Below, in pieces: positions 1-13,167 of a DNA stretch of 64,000 bases. This stretch comes from Metridium senile. Lineage: Eukaryota > Cnidaria > Anthozoa > Actiniaria > Metridiidae. Where the stretch lies: positions 5,463,465-5,527,464 of the forward strand of contig OX459101.1 of the NCBI GenBank assembly GCA_949775045.1, in the 5' to 3' direction. Under the pieces are notes generated by a model. It saw only the letters and a list, made by a program, of their open reading frames with translations. It did no database searches and had not been told where the DNA came from. Position 1 is the stretch's first letter; each line of letters begins with the position of its first letter. The position numbers and the translations under genes are program-made.

Positions 1-947
1 TCACAAAACTCATTTCTGTTCTTTTAATTTCATTTACCTTAATGTGTAAGTTATTAAGAATTTAGTGCACTGGGAAATGAAAAATGAGATGGAATGTACA
101 AAGTTTGTTTTCAACTTTATTTTCCATTTCATAACTCTACCAAAAGTGCTTCATCCTTAAATGTCAAATAAGTTGCCATTAAAAGGTTATAGAAACTCAT
201 ACCTATTTTGACCAACAATATAAAATGTACATGCAGTCGCTGTGGAAGTTTGTTGAAAATCATGAACAGGTCTATAAGGTATTTTTGTAAATAGACACTG
301 CGAGGAGTCATTCTAACATTTCCTGCATGGTACTATCACACCGGTTCAAAAGATGAACTTTGTTAGCACATTGACCACACCCTGCACTCATTAGGCCAAA
401 AAAGCAGTGCATGCCGTCAATATTAAAATTGTTTCAAAATTAGACCAAAGTTATATTTTCTGAAAGCTCTTGCTCAAAAAACTCATTTCTGTTCTTTTAA
501 TTTCATTTACCTTAATGTGTAAGTTATTGAGAATTTAGTGCACTGGGAAATGAAAAATGAGATGGAATGTACAAAGTTTGTTTTCAACTTTGTTTTCCAT
601 TTCATAACTCTACCAAAAGTGCTTCATCCTTAAATGTCAAATAAGTTGCCATTAAAAACTTATAGAAACTCTTACCTATTTTGACAACAATATACAGTCA
701 CTGACATTGGAAGTTTGTTGAAAATCATGAACTGGTCTATAAAGTATTTTTGTAAAAAGACCCTGCGAGGAGTCATATTCTAACATTTCCTGCATGGTAC
801 TATCACACCGGTTAAAAAGATGAAATTTGTTTGCACTTGACCACACCCTGCACTCATTAGGCCAAAAAAGCAGTGCATGCCGTCAATATTAAAATTGTTT
901 CAAAATTAGACCAAAGTTATATTTTCTGAAAGCTCTTGCTCACAAAA
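1..947. repeat. Leading partial HOR: two monomers with non-standard junction
   Basis: These two monomers precede the first full higher-order repeat. The first matches the type found at about 2,358-2,827, not the type that precedes the equivalent junction at 6,116-6,585. Its open frame reads FYNLL and FKDE, where the standard predecessor reads FYKLL and SKDE. The junction also reads cttgctc instead of cttcctc. The upstream HOR copy is therefore a length variant in which about eight monomers appear to be missing. Confidence 0.8.
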
Positions 948-3900
948 CTCATTTCTGTTCTTTTAATTTCATTTACCTTAATGTGTAAGTTATTAAGAAT
1001 TTAGTGCACTGGGAAATGAAAAATGAGATGGAATGTACAAAGTTTGTTTTCAACTTTATTTTCCATTTCATAACTCTACCAAAAGTGCTTCATCCTTAAA
1101 TGTCAAATAAGTTGCCATTAAAAGCTTATAGAAACTCATACCTATTTTGACCAACAATATACAGTCACTGACATTGGAAGTTTGTTGAAAATCATGAACT
1201 GGTCTATAAAGTATTTTTGTAAAAAGACCCTGCGAGGAGTCATATTCTAACATTTCCTGCATGGTACTATCACACCGGTTCAAAAGATGAACTTTGTTAG
1301 CACATTGACCACACCCTGCACTCATTAGGCCAAAAAAGCAGTGCATGCCGTCAATATTAAAATTGTTTCAAAATTAGACCAAAGTTATATTTTCTGAAAG
1401 CTCTTCCTCAAAAAACTCATTTCTGTTCTTTTAATTTCATTAATTTACCTTAATGTGTAAGTTATTGAGAATTTAGTGCACTGGGAAATGAAAAATGAGA
1501 TGGAATGTACAAAGTTTGTTTTCAACTTTATTTTCCATTTCATAACTCTACCAAAAGTGCTTCATCCTTAAATGTCAAATAAGTTGCCATTAAAAGCTTA
1601 TAGAAACTCATACCTATTTTGACCAACAATATAAAATGTACATGCAGTCACTGTGGAAGTTTGTTGAAAATCATGAACAGGTCTATAAGGTATTTTTGTA
1701 AGTAGACCCTGCGAGGAGTCATTCTTACATTTCCTGCATGCGGTACTATCACACCGGTTAAAAAGATGAAATTTGTTTGCACTTGACCACACCCTGCACT
1801 CATTAGGCCAAAAAAGCAGTGCATGCCGTCAATATTAAAATTGTTTCAAAATTAGACCAAAGTTATATTTTCTGAAAGCTCTTGCTCACAAAACTCATTT
1901 CTGTTCTTTTAATTTCATTTACCTTAATGTGTAAGTTATTGAGAATTTAGTGCACTGGGAAATGAAAAATGAGATGGAATGTACAAAGTTTGTTTTCAAC
2001 TTTGTTTTCCATTTCATAACTCTACCAAAAGTGCTTCATCCTTAAATGTCAAATAAGTTGCCATTAAAAACTTATAGAAACTCTTACCTATTTTGACAAC
2101 AATATACAGTCACTGACATTGGAAGTTTGTTGAAAATCATGAACTGGTCTATAAAGTATTTTTGTAAAAAGACCCTGCGAGGAGTCATATTCTAACATTT
2201 CCTGCATGGTACTATCACACCGGTTAAAAAGATGAAATTTGTTTGCACTTGACCACACCCTGCACTCATTAGGCCAAAAAAGCAGTGCATGCCGTCAATA
2301 TTAAAATTGTTTCAAAATTAGACCAAAGTTATATTTTCTGAAAGCTCTTGCTCACAAAACTCATTTCTGTTCTTTTAATTTCATTTACCTTAATGTGTAA
2401 GTTATTAAGAATTTAGTGCACTGGGAAATGAAAAATGAGATGGAATGTACAAAGTTTGTTTTCAACTTTATTTTCCATTTCATAACTCTACCAAAAGTGC
2501 TTCATCCTTAAATGTCAAATAAGTTGCCATTAAAAGGTTATAGAAACTCATACCTATTTTGACCAACAATATAAAATGTACATGCAGTCGCTGTGGAAGT
2601 TTGTTGAAAATCATGAACAGGTCTATAAGGTATTTTTGTAAATAGACACTGCGAGGAGTCATTCTAACATTTCCTGCATGGTACTATCACACCGGTTCAA
2701 AAGATGAACTTTGTTAGCACATTGACCACACCCTGCACTCATTAGGCCAAAAAAGCAGTGCATGCCGTCAATATTAAAATTGTTTCAAAATTAGACCAAA
2801 GTTATATTTTCTGAAAGCTCTTGCTCAAAAAACTCATTTCTGTTCTTTTAATTTCATTTACCTTAATGTGTAAGTTATTGAGAATTTAGTGCACTGGGAA
2901 ATGAAAAATGAGATGGAATGTACAAAGTTTGTTTTCAACTTTGTTTTCCATTTCATAACTCTACCAAAAGTGCTTCATCCTTAAATGTCAAATAAGTTGC
3001 CATTAAAAACTTATAGAAACTCTTACCTATTTTGACAACAATATACAGTCACTGACATTGGAAGTTTGTTGAAAATCATGAACTGGTCTATAAAGTATTT
3101 TTGTAAAAAGACCCTGCGAGGAGTCATATTCTAACATTTCCTGCATGGTACTATCACACCGGTTAAAAAGATGAAATTTGTTTGCACTTGACCACACCCT
3201 GCACTCATTAGGCCAAAAAAGCAGTGCATGCCGTCAATATTAAAATTGTTTCAAAATTAGACCAAAGTTATATTTTCTGAAAGCTCTTGCTCACAAAACT
3301 CATTTCTGTTCTTTTAATTTCATTTACCTTAATGTGTAAGTTATTAAGAATTTAGTGCACTGGGAAATGAAAAATGAGATGGAATGTACAAAGTTGGTTG
3401 TGCACTTTTTTTTCCATTTCATAACTCTACCAAAAGTGCTTCATCCTTAGATGTCAAATAAGTTGCCATTAAAAGCTTATAGAAACTCATACCTATTTTG
3501 ACCAACAATATAAAATGTACATGCAGTCGCTGTGGAAGTTTGTTGAAAATCATGAACAGGTCTATAAGGTATTTTTGTAAATAGACACTGCGAGGAGTCA
3601 TTCTAACATTTCCTGCATGGTACTATCACACCGGTTCAAAAGATGAACTTTGTTAGCACATTGACCACACCCTGCACTCATTAGGCCAAAAAAGCAGTGC
3701 ATGCCGTCAATATTAAAATTGTTTCAAAATTAGACCAAAGTTATATTTTCTGAAAGCTCTTGCTCAAAAAACTCATTTCTGTTCTTTTAATTTCATTTAC
3801 CTTAATGTGTAAGTTATTGAGAATTTAGTGCACTGGGAAATGAAAAATGAGATGGAATGTACAAAGTTTGTTTTCAACTTTGTTTTCCATTTCATAACTC

Positions 3901-6900
3901 TACCAAAAGTGCTTCATCCTTAAATGTCAAATAAGTTGCCATTAAAAACTTATAGAAACTCTTACCTATTTTGACAACAATATACAGTCACTGACATTGG
4001 AAGTTTGTTGAAAATCATGAACTGGTCTATAAAGTATTTTTGTAAAAAGACCCTGCGAGGAGTCATATTCTAACATTTCCTGCATGGTACTATCACACCG
4101 GTTAAAAAGATGAAATTTGTTTGCACTTGACCACACCCTGCACTCATTAGGCCAAAAAAGCAGTGCATGCCGTCAATATTAAAATTGTTTCAAAATTAGA
4201 CCAAAGTTATATTTTCTGAAAGCTCTTGCTCACAAAACTCATTTCTGTTCTTTTAATTTCATTTACCTTAATGTGTAAGTTATTAAGAATTTAGTGCACT
4301 GGGAAATGAAAAATGAGATGGAATGTACAAAGTTTGTTTTCAACTTTATTTTCCATTTCATAACTCTACCAAAAGTGCTTCATCCTTAAATGTCAAATAA
4401 GTTGCCATTAAAAGGTTATAGAAACTCATACCTATTTTGACCAACAATATAAAATGTACATGCAGTCGCTGTGGAAGTTTGTTGAAAATCATGAACAGGT
4501 CTATAAGGTATTTTTGTAAATAGACACTGCGAGGAGTCATTCTAACATTTCCTGCATGGTACTATCACACCGGTTCAAAAGATGAACTTTGTTAGCACAT
4601 TGACCACACCCTGCACTCATTAGGCCAAAAAAGCAGTGCATGCCGTCAATATTAAAATTGTTTCAAAATTAGACCAAAGTTATATTTTCTGAAAGCTCTT
4701 GCTCAAAAAACTCATTTCTGTTCTTTTAATTTCATTTACCTTAATGTGTAAGTTATTGAGAATTTAGTGCACTGGGAAATGAAAAATGAGATGGAATATA
4801 CAAAGTTTGTTTTCAACTTTATTTTCCATTTCATAACTCTACCAAAAGTGCTTTATCCTTAAATGTCAAATAAGTTGCCATTAAAAGCTTATAGAAACTC
4901 ATACCTATTTTGACCAACAATATAAAATGTACATGCAGTCACTGTGGAAGTTTGTTGAAAATCATGAACAGGTCTATAAGGTATTTTTGTAAATAGACCC
5001 TGCGAGGAGTCATTCTAACATTTCCTGCATGGTACTATCACACCGGTTCAAAAGCTGAACTTTGTTAGCACATTGACCACACCCTGCACTCATTAGGCCA
5101 AAAAAGCAGTGGATGCTGTCAATATTAAAATTGTTTCAAAATTAGACCAAAGTTATATTTTCTGAAAGCTCTTGCTCAAAAAACTCATTTCTGTTCTTTT
5201 AATTTCATTTACCTTAATGTGTAAGTTATTGAGAATTTAGTGCACTGGGAAATGAAAAATGAGATGGAATATACAAAGTTTGTTTTCAACTTTATTTTCC
5301 ATTTCATAACTCTACCAAAAGTGCTTCATCCTTAAATGTCAAATAAGTTGCCATTAAAAGCTTATAGAAACTCTTACCTATTTTGACAACAATATACAGT
5401 CACTGACATTGGAAGTTTGTTGAAAATCATGAACTGGTCTATAAAGTATTTTTGTAAAAAGACCCTGGAAGGAGTCATATTCTATAACATTTCCTGCATG
5501 GTACTATCACACCGGTTCAAAAGATGAACTTTGTTAGCACATTGACCACACCCTGCACTCATTAGGCCAAAAAAGCAGTGCATGCCGTCAATATTAAAAT
5601 TGTTTCAAAATTAGACCAAAGTTATATTTTCTGAAAGCTCTTGCTCAAAAAACTCATTTCTGTTCTTTTAATTTCATTTACCTTAATGTGTAAGTTATTG
5701 AGAATTTAGTGCACTGGGAAATGAAAAATGAGATGGAATGTACAAAGTTTGTTTTCAACTTTGTTTTCCATTTCATAACTCTACCAAAAGTGCTTCATCC
5801 TTAAATGTCAAATAAGTTGCCATTAAAAACTTATAGAAACTCTTACCTATTTTGACAACAATATACAGTCACTGACATTGGAAGTTTGTTGAAAATCATG
5901 AACTGGTCTATAAAGTATTTTTGTAAAAAGACCCTGCGAGGAGTCATATTCTAACATTTCCTGCATGGTACTATCACACCGGTTAAAAAGATGAAATTTG
6001 TTTGCACTTGACCACACCCTGCACTCATTAGGCCAAAAAAGCAGTGCATGCCGTCAATATTAAAATTGTTTCAAAATTAGACCAAAGTTATATTTTCTGA
6101 AAGCTCTTGCTCACAAAACTCATTTCTGTTCTTTTAATTTCATTTACCTTAATGTGTAAGTTATTAAGAATTTAGTGCACTGGGAAATGAAAAATGAGAT
6201 GGAATGTACAAAGTTGGTTGTGCACTTTTTTTTCCATTTCATAACTCTACCAAAAGTGCTTCATCCTTAGATGTCAAATAAGTTGCCATTAAAAGCTTAT
6301 AGAAACTCATACCTATTTTGACCAACAATATAAAATGTACATGCAGTCGCTGTGGAAGTTTGTTGAAAATCATGAACAGGTCTATAAGGTATTTTTGTAA
6401 ATAGACACTGCGAGGAGTCATTCTAACATTTCCTGCATGGTACTATCACACCGGTTCAAAAGATGAACTTTGTTAGCACATTGACCACACCCTGCACTCA
6501 TTAGGCCAAAAAAGCAGTGCATGCCGTCAATATTAAAATTGTTTCAAAATTAGACCAAAGTTATATTTTCTGAAAGCTCTTCCTCAAAAAACTCATTTCT
6601 GTTCTTTTAATTTCATTTACCTTAATGTGTAAGTTATTGAGAATTTAGTGCACTGGGAAATGAAAAATGAGATGGAATGTACAAAGTTTGTTTTCAACTT
6701 TGTTTTCCATTTCATAACTCTACCAAAAGTGCTTCATCCTTAAATGTCAAATAAGTTGCCATTAAAAACTTATAGAAACTCTTACCTATTTTGACAACAA
6801 TATACAGTCACTGACATTGGAAGTTTGTTGAAAATCATGAACTGGTCTATAAAGTATTTTTGTAAAAAGACCCTGCGAGGAGTCATATTCTAACATTTCC

Positions 6901-7057
6901 TGCATGGTACTATCACACCGGTTAAAAAGATGAAATTTGTTTGCACTTGACCACACCCTGCACTCATTAGGCCAAAAAAGCAGTGCATGCCGTCAATATT
7001 AAAATTGTTTCAAAATTAGACCAAAGTTATATTTTCTGAAAGCTCTTGCTCACAAAA
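948..7057. repeat. Satellite HOR copy 1 (13 monomers, 6,110 bp)
   Basis: The copy starts at the monomer with a 92-codon minus-strand frame. Next comes a monomer with a 4-bp insertion (cattaatttacc) and a cggtac variant. Further along are monomers with the diagnostic changes ggatgctgtc and ccctggaagg. All of these markers recur at +6,110 bp. Confidence 0.93.
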
Positions 7058-10000
7058 CTCATTTCTGTTCTTTTAATTTCATTTACCTTAATGTGTAAGT
7101 TATTAAGAATTTAGTGCACTGGGAAATGAAAAATGAGATGGAATGTACAAAGTTTGTTTTCAACTTTATTTTCCATTTCATAACTCTACCAAAAGTGCTT
7201 CATCCTTAAATGTCAAATAAGTTGCCATTAAAAGCTTATAGAAACTCATACCTATTTTGACCAACAATATACAGTCACTGACATTGGAAGTTTGTTGAAA
7301 ATCATGAACTGGTCTATAAAGTATTTTTGTAAAAAGACCCTGCGAGGAGTCATATTCTAACATTTCCTGCATGGTACTATCACACCGGTTCAAAAGATGA
7401 ACTTTGTTAGCACATTGACCACACCCTGCACTCATTAGGCCAAAAAAGCAGTGCATGCCGTCAATATTAAAATTGTTTCAAAATTAGACCAAAGTTATAT
7501 TTTCTGAAAGCTCTTCCTCAAAAAACTCATTTCTGTTCTTTTAATTTCATTAATTTACCTTAATGTGTAAGTTATTGAGAATTTAGTGCACTGGGAAATG
7601 AAAAATGAGATGGAATGTACAAAGTTTGTTTTCAACTTTATTTTCCATTTCATAACTCTACCAAAAGTGCTTCATCCTTAAATGTCAAATAAGTTGCCAT
7701 TAAAAGCTTATAGAAACTCATACCTATTTTGACCAACAATATAAAATGTACATGCAGTCACTGTGGAAGTTTGTTGAAAATCATGAACAGGTCTATAAGG
7801 TATTTTTGTAAGTAGACCCTGCGAGGAGTCATTCTTACATTTCCTGCATGCGGTACTATCACACCGGTTAAAAAGATGAAATTTGTTTGCACTTGACCAC
7901 ACCCTGCACTCATTAGGCCAAAAAAGCAGTGCATGCCGTCAATATTAAAATTGTTTCAAAATTAGACCAAAGTTATATTTTCTGAAAGCTCTTGCTCACA
8001 AAACTCATTTCTGTTCTTTTAATTTCATTTACCTTAATGTGTAAGTTATTGAGAATTTAGTGCACTGGGAAATGAAAAATGAGATGGAATGTACAAAGTT
8101 TGTTTTCAACTTTGTTTTCCATTTCATAACTCTACCAAAAGTGCTTCATCCTTAAATGTCAAATAAGTTGCCATTAAAAACTTATAGAAACTCTTACCTA
8201 TTTTGACAACAATATACAGTCACTGACATTGGAAGTTTGTTGAAAATCATGAACTGGTCTATAAAGTATTTTTGTAAAAAGACCCTGCGAGGAGTCATAT
8301 TCTAACATTTCCTGCATGGTACTATCACACCGGTTAAAAAGATGAAATTTGTTTGCACTTGACCACACCCTGCACTCATTAGGCCAAAAAAGCAGTGCAT
8401 GCCGTCAATATTAAAATTGTTTCAAAATTAGACCAAAGTTATATTTTCTGAAAGCTCTTGCTCACAAAACTCATTTCTGTTCTTTTAATTTCATTTACCT
8501 TAATGTGTAAGTTATTAAGAATTTAGTGCACTGGGAAATGAAAAATGAGATGGAATGTACAAAGTTTGTTTTCAACTTTATTTTCCATTTCATAACTCTA
8601 CCAAAAGTGCTTCATCCTTAAATGTCAAATAAGTTGCCATTAAAAGGTTATAGAAACTCATACCTATTTTGACCAACAATATAAAATGTACATGCAGTCG
8701 CTGTGGAAGTTTGTTGAAAATCATGAACAGGTCTATAAGGTATTTTTGTAAATAGACACTGCGAGGAGTCATTCTAACATTTCCTGCATGGTACTATCAC
8801 ACCGGTTCAAAAGATGAACTTTGTTAGCACATTGACCACACCCTGCACTCATTAGGCCAAAAAAGCAGTGCATGCCGTCAATATTAAAATTGTTTCAAAA
8901 TTAGACCAAAGTTATATTTTCTGAAAGCTCTTGCTCAAAAAACTCATTTCTGTTCTTTTAATTTCATTTACCTTAATGTGTAAGTTATTGAGAATTTAGT
9001 GCACTGGGAAATGAAAAATGAGATGGAATGTACAAAGTTTGTTTTCAACTTTGTTTTCCATTTCATAACTCTACCAAAAGTGCTTCATCCTTAAATGTCA
9101 AATAAGTTGCCATTAAAAACTTATAGAAACTCTTACCTATTTTGACAACAATATACAGTCACTGACATTGGAAGTTTGTTGAAAATCATGAACTGGTCTA
9201 TAAAGTATTTTTGTAAAAAGACCCTGCGAGGAGTCATATTCTAACATTTCCTGCATGGTACTATCACACCGGTTAAAAAGATGAAATTTGTTTGCACTTG
9301 ACCACACCCTGCACTCATTAGGCCAAAAAAGCAGTGCATGCCGTCAATATTAAAATTGTTTCAAAATTAGACCAAAGTTATATTTTCTGAAAGCTCTTGC
9401 TCACAAAACTCATTTCTGTTCTTTTAATTTCATTTACCTTAATGTGTAAGTTATTAAGAATTTAGTGCACTGGGAAATGAAAAATGAGATGGAATGTACA
9501 AAGTTGGTTGTGCACTTTTTTTTCCATTTCATAACTCTACCAAAAGTGCTTCATCCTTAGATGTCAAATAAGTTGCCATTAAAAGCTTATAGAAACTCAT
9601 ACCTATTTTGACCAACAATATAAAATGTACATGCAGTCGCTGTGGAAGTTTGTTGAAAATCATGAACAGGTCTATAAGGTATTTTTGTAAATAGACACTG
9701 CGAGGAGTCATTCTAACATTTCCTGCATGGTACTATCACACCGGTTCAAAAGATGAACTTTGTTAGCACATTGACCACACCCTGCACTCATTAGGCCAAA
9801 AAAGCAGTGCATGCCGTCAATATTAAAATTGTTTCAAAATTAGACCAAAGTTATATTTTCTGAAAGCTCTTGCTCAAAAAACTCATTTCTGTTCTTTTAA
9901 TTTCATTTACCTTAATGTGTAAGTTATTGAGAATTTAGTGCACTGGGAAATGAAAAATGAGATGGAATGTACAAAGTTTGTTTTCAACTTTGTTTTCCAT

Positions 10001-13000
10001 TTCATAACTCTACCAAAAGTGCTTCATCCTTAAATGTCAAATAAGTTGCCATTAAAAACTTATAGAAACTCTTACCTATTTTGACAACAATATACAGTCA
10101 CTGACATTGGAAGTTTGTTGAAAATCATGAACTGGTCTATAAAGTATTTTTGTAAAAAGACCCTGCGAGGAGTCATATTCTAACATTTCCTGCATGGTAC
10201 TATCACACCGGTTAAAAAGATGAAATTTGTTTGCACTTGACCACACCCTGCACTCATTAGGCCAAAAAAGCAGTGCATGCCGTCAATATTAAAATTGTTT
10301 CAAAATTAGACCAAAGTTATATTTTCTGAAAGCTCTTGCTCACAAAACTCATTTCTGTTCTTTTAATTTCATTTACCTTAATGTGTAAGTTATTAAGAAT
10401 TTAGTGCACTGGGAAATGAAAAATGAGATGGAATGTACAAAGTTTGTTTTCAACTTTATTTTCCATTTCATAACTCTACCAAAAGTGCTTCATCCTTAAA
10501 TGTCAAATAAGTTGCCATTAAAAGGTTATAGAAACTCATACCTATTTTGACCAACAATATAAAATGTACATGCAGTCGCTGTGGAAGTTTGTTGAAAATC
10601 ATGAACAGGTCTATAAGGTATTTTTGTAAATAGACACTGCGAGGAGTCATTCTAACATTTCCTGCATGGTACTATCACACCGGTTCAAAAGATGAACTTT
10701 GTTAGCACATTGACCACACCCTGCACTCATTAGGCCAAAAAAGCAGTGCATGCCGTCAATATTAAAATTGTTTCAAAATTAGACCAAAGTTATATTTTCT
10801 GAAAGCTCTTGCTCAAAAAACTCATTTCTGTTCTTTTAATTTCATTTACCTTAATGTGTAAGTTATTGAGAATTTAGTGCACTGGGAAATGAAAAATGAG
10901 ATGGAATATACAAAGTTTGTTTTCAACTTTATTTTCCATTTCATAACTCTACCAAAAGTGCTTTATCCTTAAATGTCAAATAAGTTGCCATTAAAAGCTT
11001 ATAGAAACTCATACCTATTTTGACCAACAATATAAAATGTACATGCAGTCACTGTGGAAGTTTGTTGAAAATCATGAACAGGTCTATAAGGTATTTTTGT
11101 AAATAGACCCTGCGAGGAGTCATTCTAACATTTCCTGCATGGTACTATCACACCGGTTCAAAAGCTGAACTTTGTTAGCACATTGACCACACCCTGCACT
11201 CATTAGGCCAAAAAAGCAGTGGATGCTGTCAATATTAAAATTGTTTCAAAATTAGACCAAAGTTATATTTTCTGAAAGCTCTTGCTCAAAAAACTCATTT
11301 CTGTTCTTTTAATTTCATTTACCTTAATGTGTAAGTTATTGAGAATTTAGTGCACTGGGAAATGAAAAATGAGATGGAATATACAAAGTTTGTTTTCAAC
11401 TTTATTTTCCATTTCATAACTCTACCAAAAGTGCTTCATCCTTAAATGTCAAATAAGTTGCCATTAAAAGCTTATAGAAACTCTTACCTATTTTGACAAC
11501 AATATACAGTCACTGACATTGGAAGTTTGTTGAAAATCATGAACTGGTCTATAAAGTATTTTTGTAAAAAGACCCTGGAAGGAGTCATATTCTATAACAT
11601 TTCCTGCATGGTACTATCACACCGGTTCAAAAGATGAACTTTGTTAGCACATTGACCACACCCTGCACTCATTAGGCCAAAAAAGCAGTGCATGCCGTCA
11701 ATATTAAAATTGTTTCAAAATTAGACCAAAGTTATATTTTCTGAAAGCTCTTGCTCAAAAAACTCATTTCTGTTCTTTTAATTTCATTTACCTTAATGTG
11801 TAAGTTATTGAGAATTTAGTGCACTGGGAAATGAAAAATGAGATGGAATGTACAAAGTTTGTTTTCAACTTTGTTTTCCATTTCATAACTCTACCAAAAG
11901 TGCTTCATCCTTAAATGTCAAATAAGTTGCCATTAAAAACTTATAGAAACTCTTACCTATTTTGACAACAATATACAGTCACTGACATTGGAAGTTTGTT
12001 GAAAATCATGAACTGGTCTATAAAGTATTTTTGTAAAAAGACCCTGCGAGGAGTCATATTCTAACATTTCCTGCATGGTACTATCACACCGGTTAAAAAG
12101 ATGAAATTTGTTTGCACTTGACCACACCCTGCACTCATTAGGCCAAAAAAGCAGTGCATGCCGTCAATATTAAAATTGTTTCAAAATTAGACCAAAGTTA
12201 TATTTTCTGAAAGCTCTTGCTCACAAAACTCATTTCTGTTCTTTTAATTTCATTTACCTTAATGTGTAAGTTATTAAGAATTTAGTGCACTGGGAAATGA
12301 AAAATGAGATGGAATGTACAAAGTTGGTTGTGCACTTTTTTTTCCATTTCATAACTCTACCAAAAGTGCTTCATCCTTAGATGTCAAATAAGTTGCCATT
12401 AAAAGCTTATAGAAACTCATACCTATTTTGACCAACAATATAAAATGTACATGCAGTCGCTGTGGAAGTTTGTTGAAAATCATGAACAGGTCTATAAGGT
12501 ATTTTTGTAAATAGACACTGCGAGGAGTCATTCTAACATTTCCTGCATGGTACTATCACACCGGTTCAAAAGATGAACTTTGTTAGCACATTGACCACAC
12601 CCTGCACTCATTAGGCCAAAAAAGCAGTGCATGCCGTCAATATTAAAATTGTTTCAAAATTAGACCAAAGTTATATTTTCTGAAAGCTCTTCCTCAAAAA
12701 ACTCATTTCTGTTCTTTTAATTTCATTTACCTTAATGTGTAAGTTATTGAGAATTTAGTGCACTGGGAAATGAAAAATGAGATGGAATGTACAAAGTTTG
12801 TTTTCAACTTTGTTTTCCATTTCATAACTCTACCAAAAGTGCTTCATCCTTAAATGTCAAATAAGTTGCCATTAAAAACTTATAGAAACTCTTACCTATT
12901 TTGACAACAATATACAGTCACTGACATTGGAAGTTTGTTGAAAATCATGAACTGGTCTATAAAGTATTTTTGTAAAAAGACCCTGCGAGGAGTCATATTC

Positions 13001-13167
13001 TAACATTTCCTGCATGGTACTATCACACCGGTTAAAAAGATGAAATTTGTTTGCACTTGACCACACCCTGCACTCATTAGGCCAAAAAAGCAGTGCATGC
13101 CGTCAATATTAAAATTGTTTCAAAATTAGACCAAAGTTATATTTTCTGAAAGCTCTTGCTCACAAAA
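7058..13167. repeat. Satellite HOR copy 2 (13 monomers, 6,110 bp)
   Basis: The marker variants are at copy-1 positions plus 6,110, for example the 92-codon frame at 7,178 and the cattaatttacc insertion near 7,548. By eye the sequence is almost identical to copy 1, and all recurring translations match exactly, which implies very recent amplification. Confidence 0.93.

Noticed and set aside
1068..1346. Similarity of satellite frame SAGCGQCANK to GGCGQCTQQQ in exon 3 of gene C, suggesting the satellite derives from the gene
   Set aside because: Only about 12 bases (TGTGGTCAATGT) match at the DNA level and flanking sequence does not align, so chance is likelier than descent.
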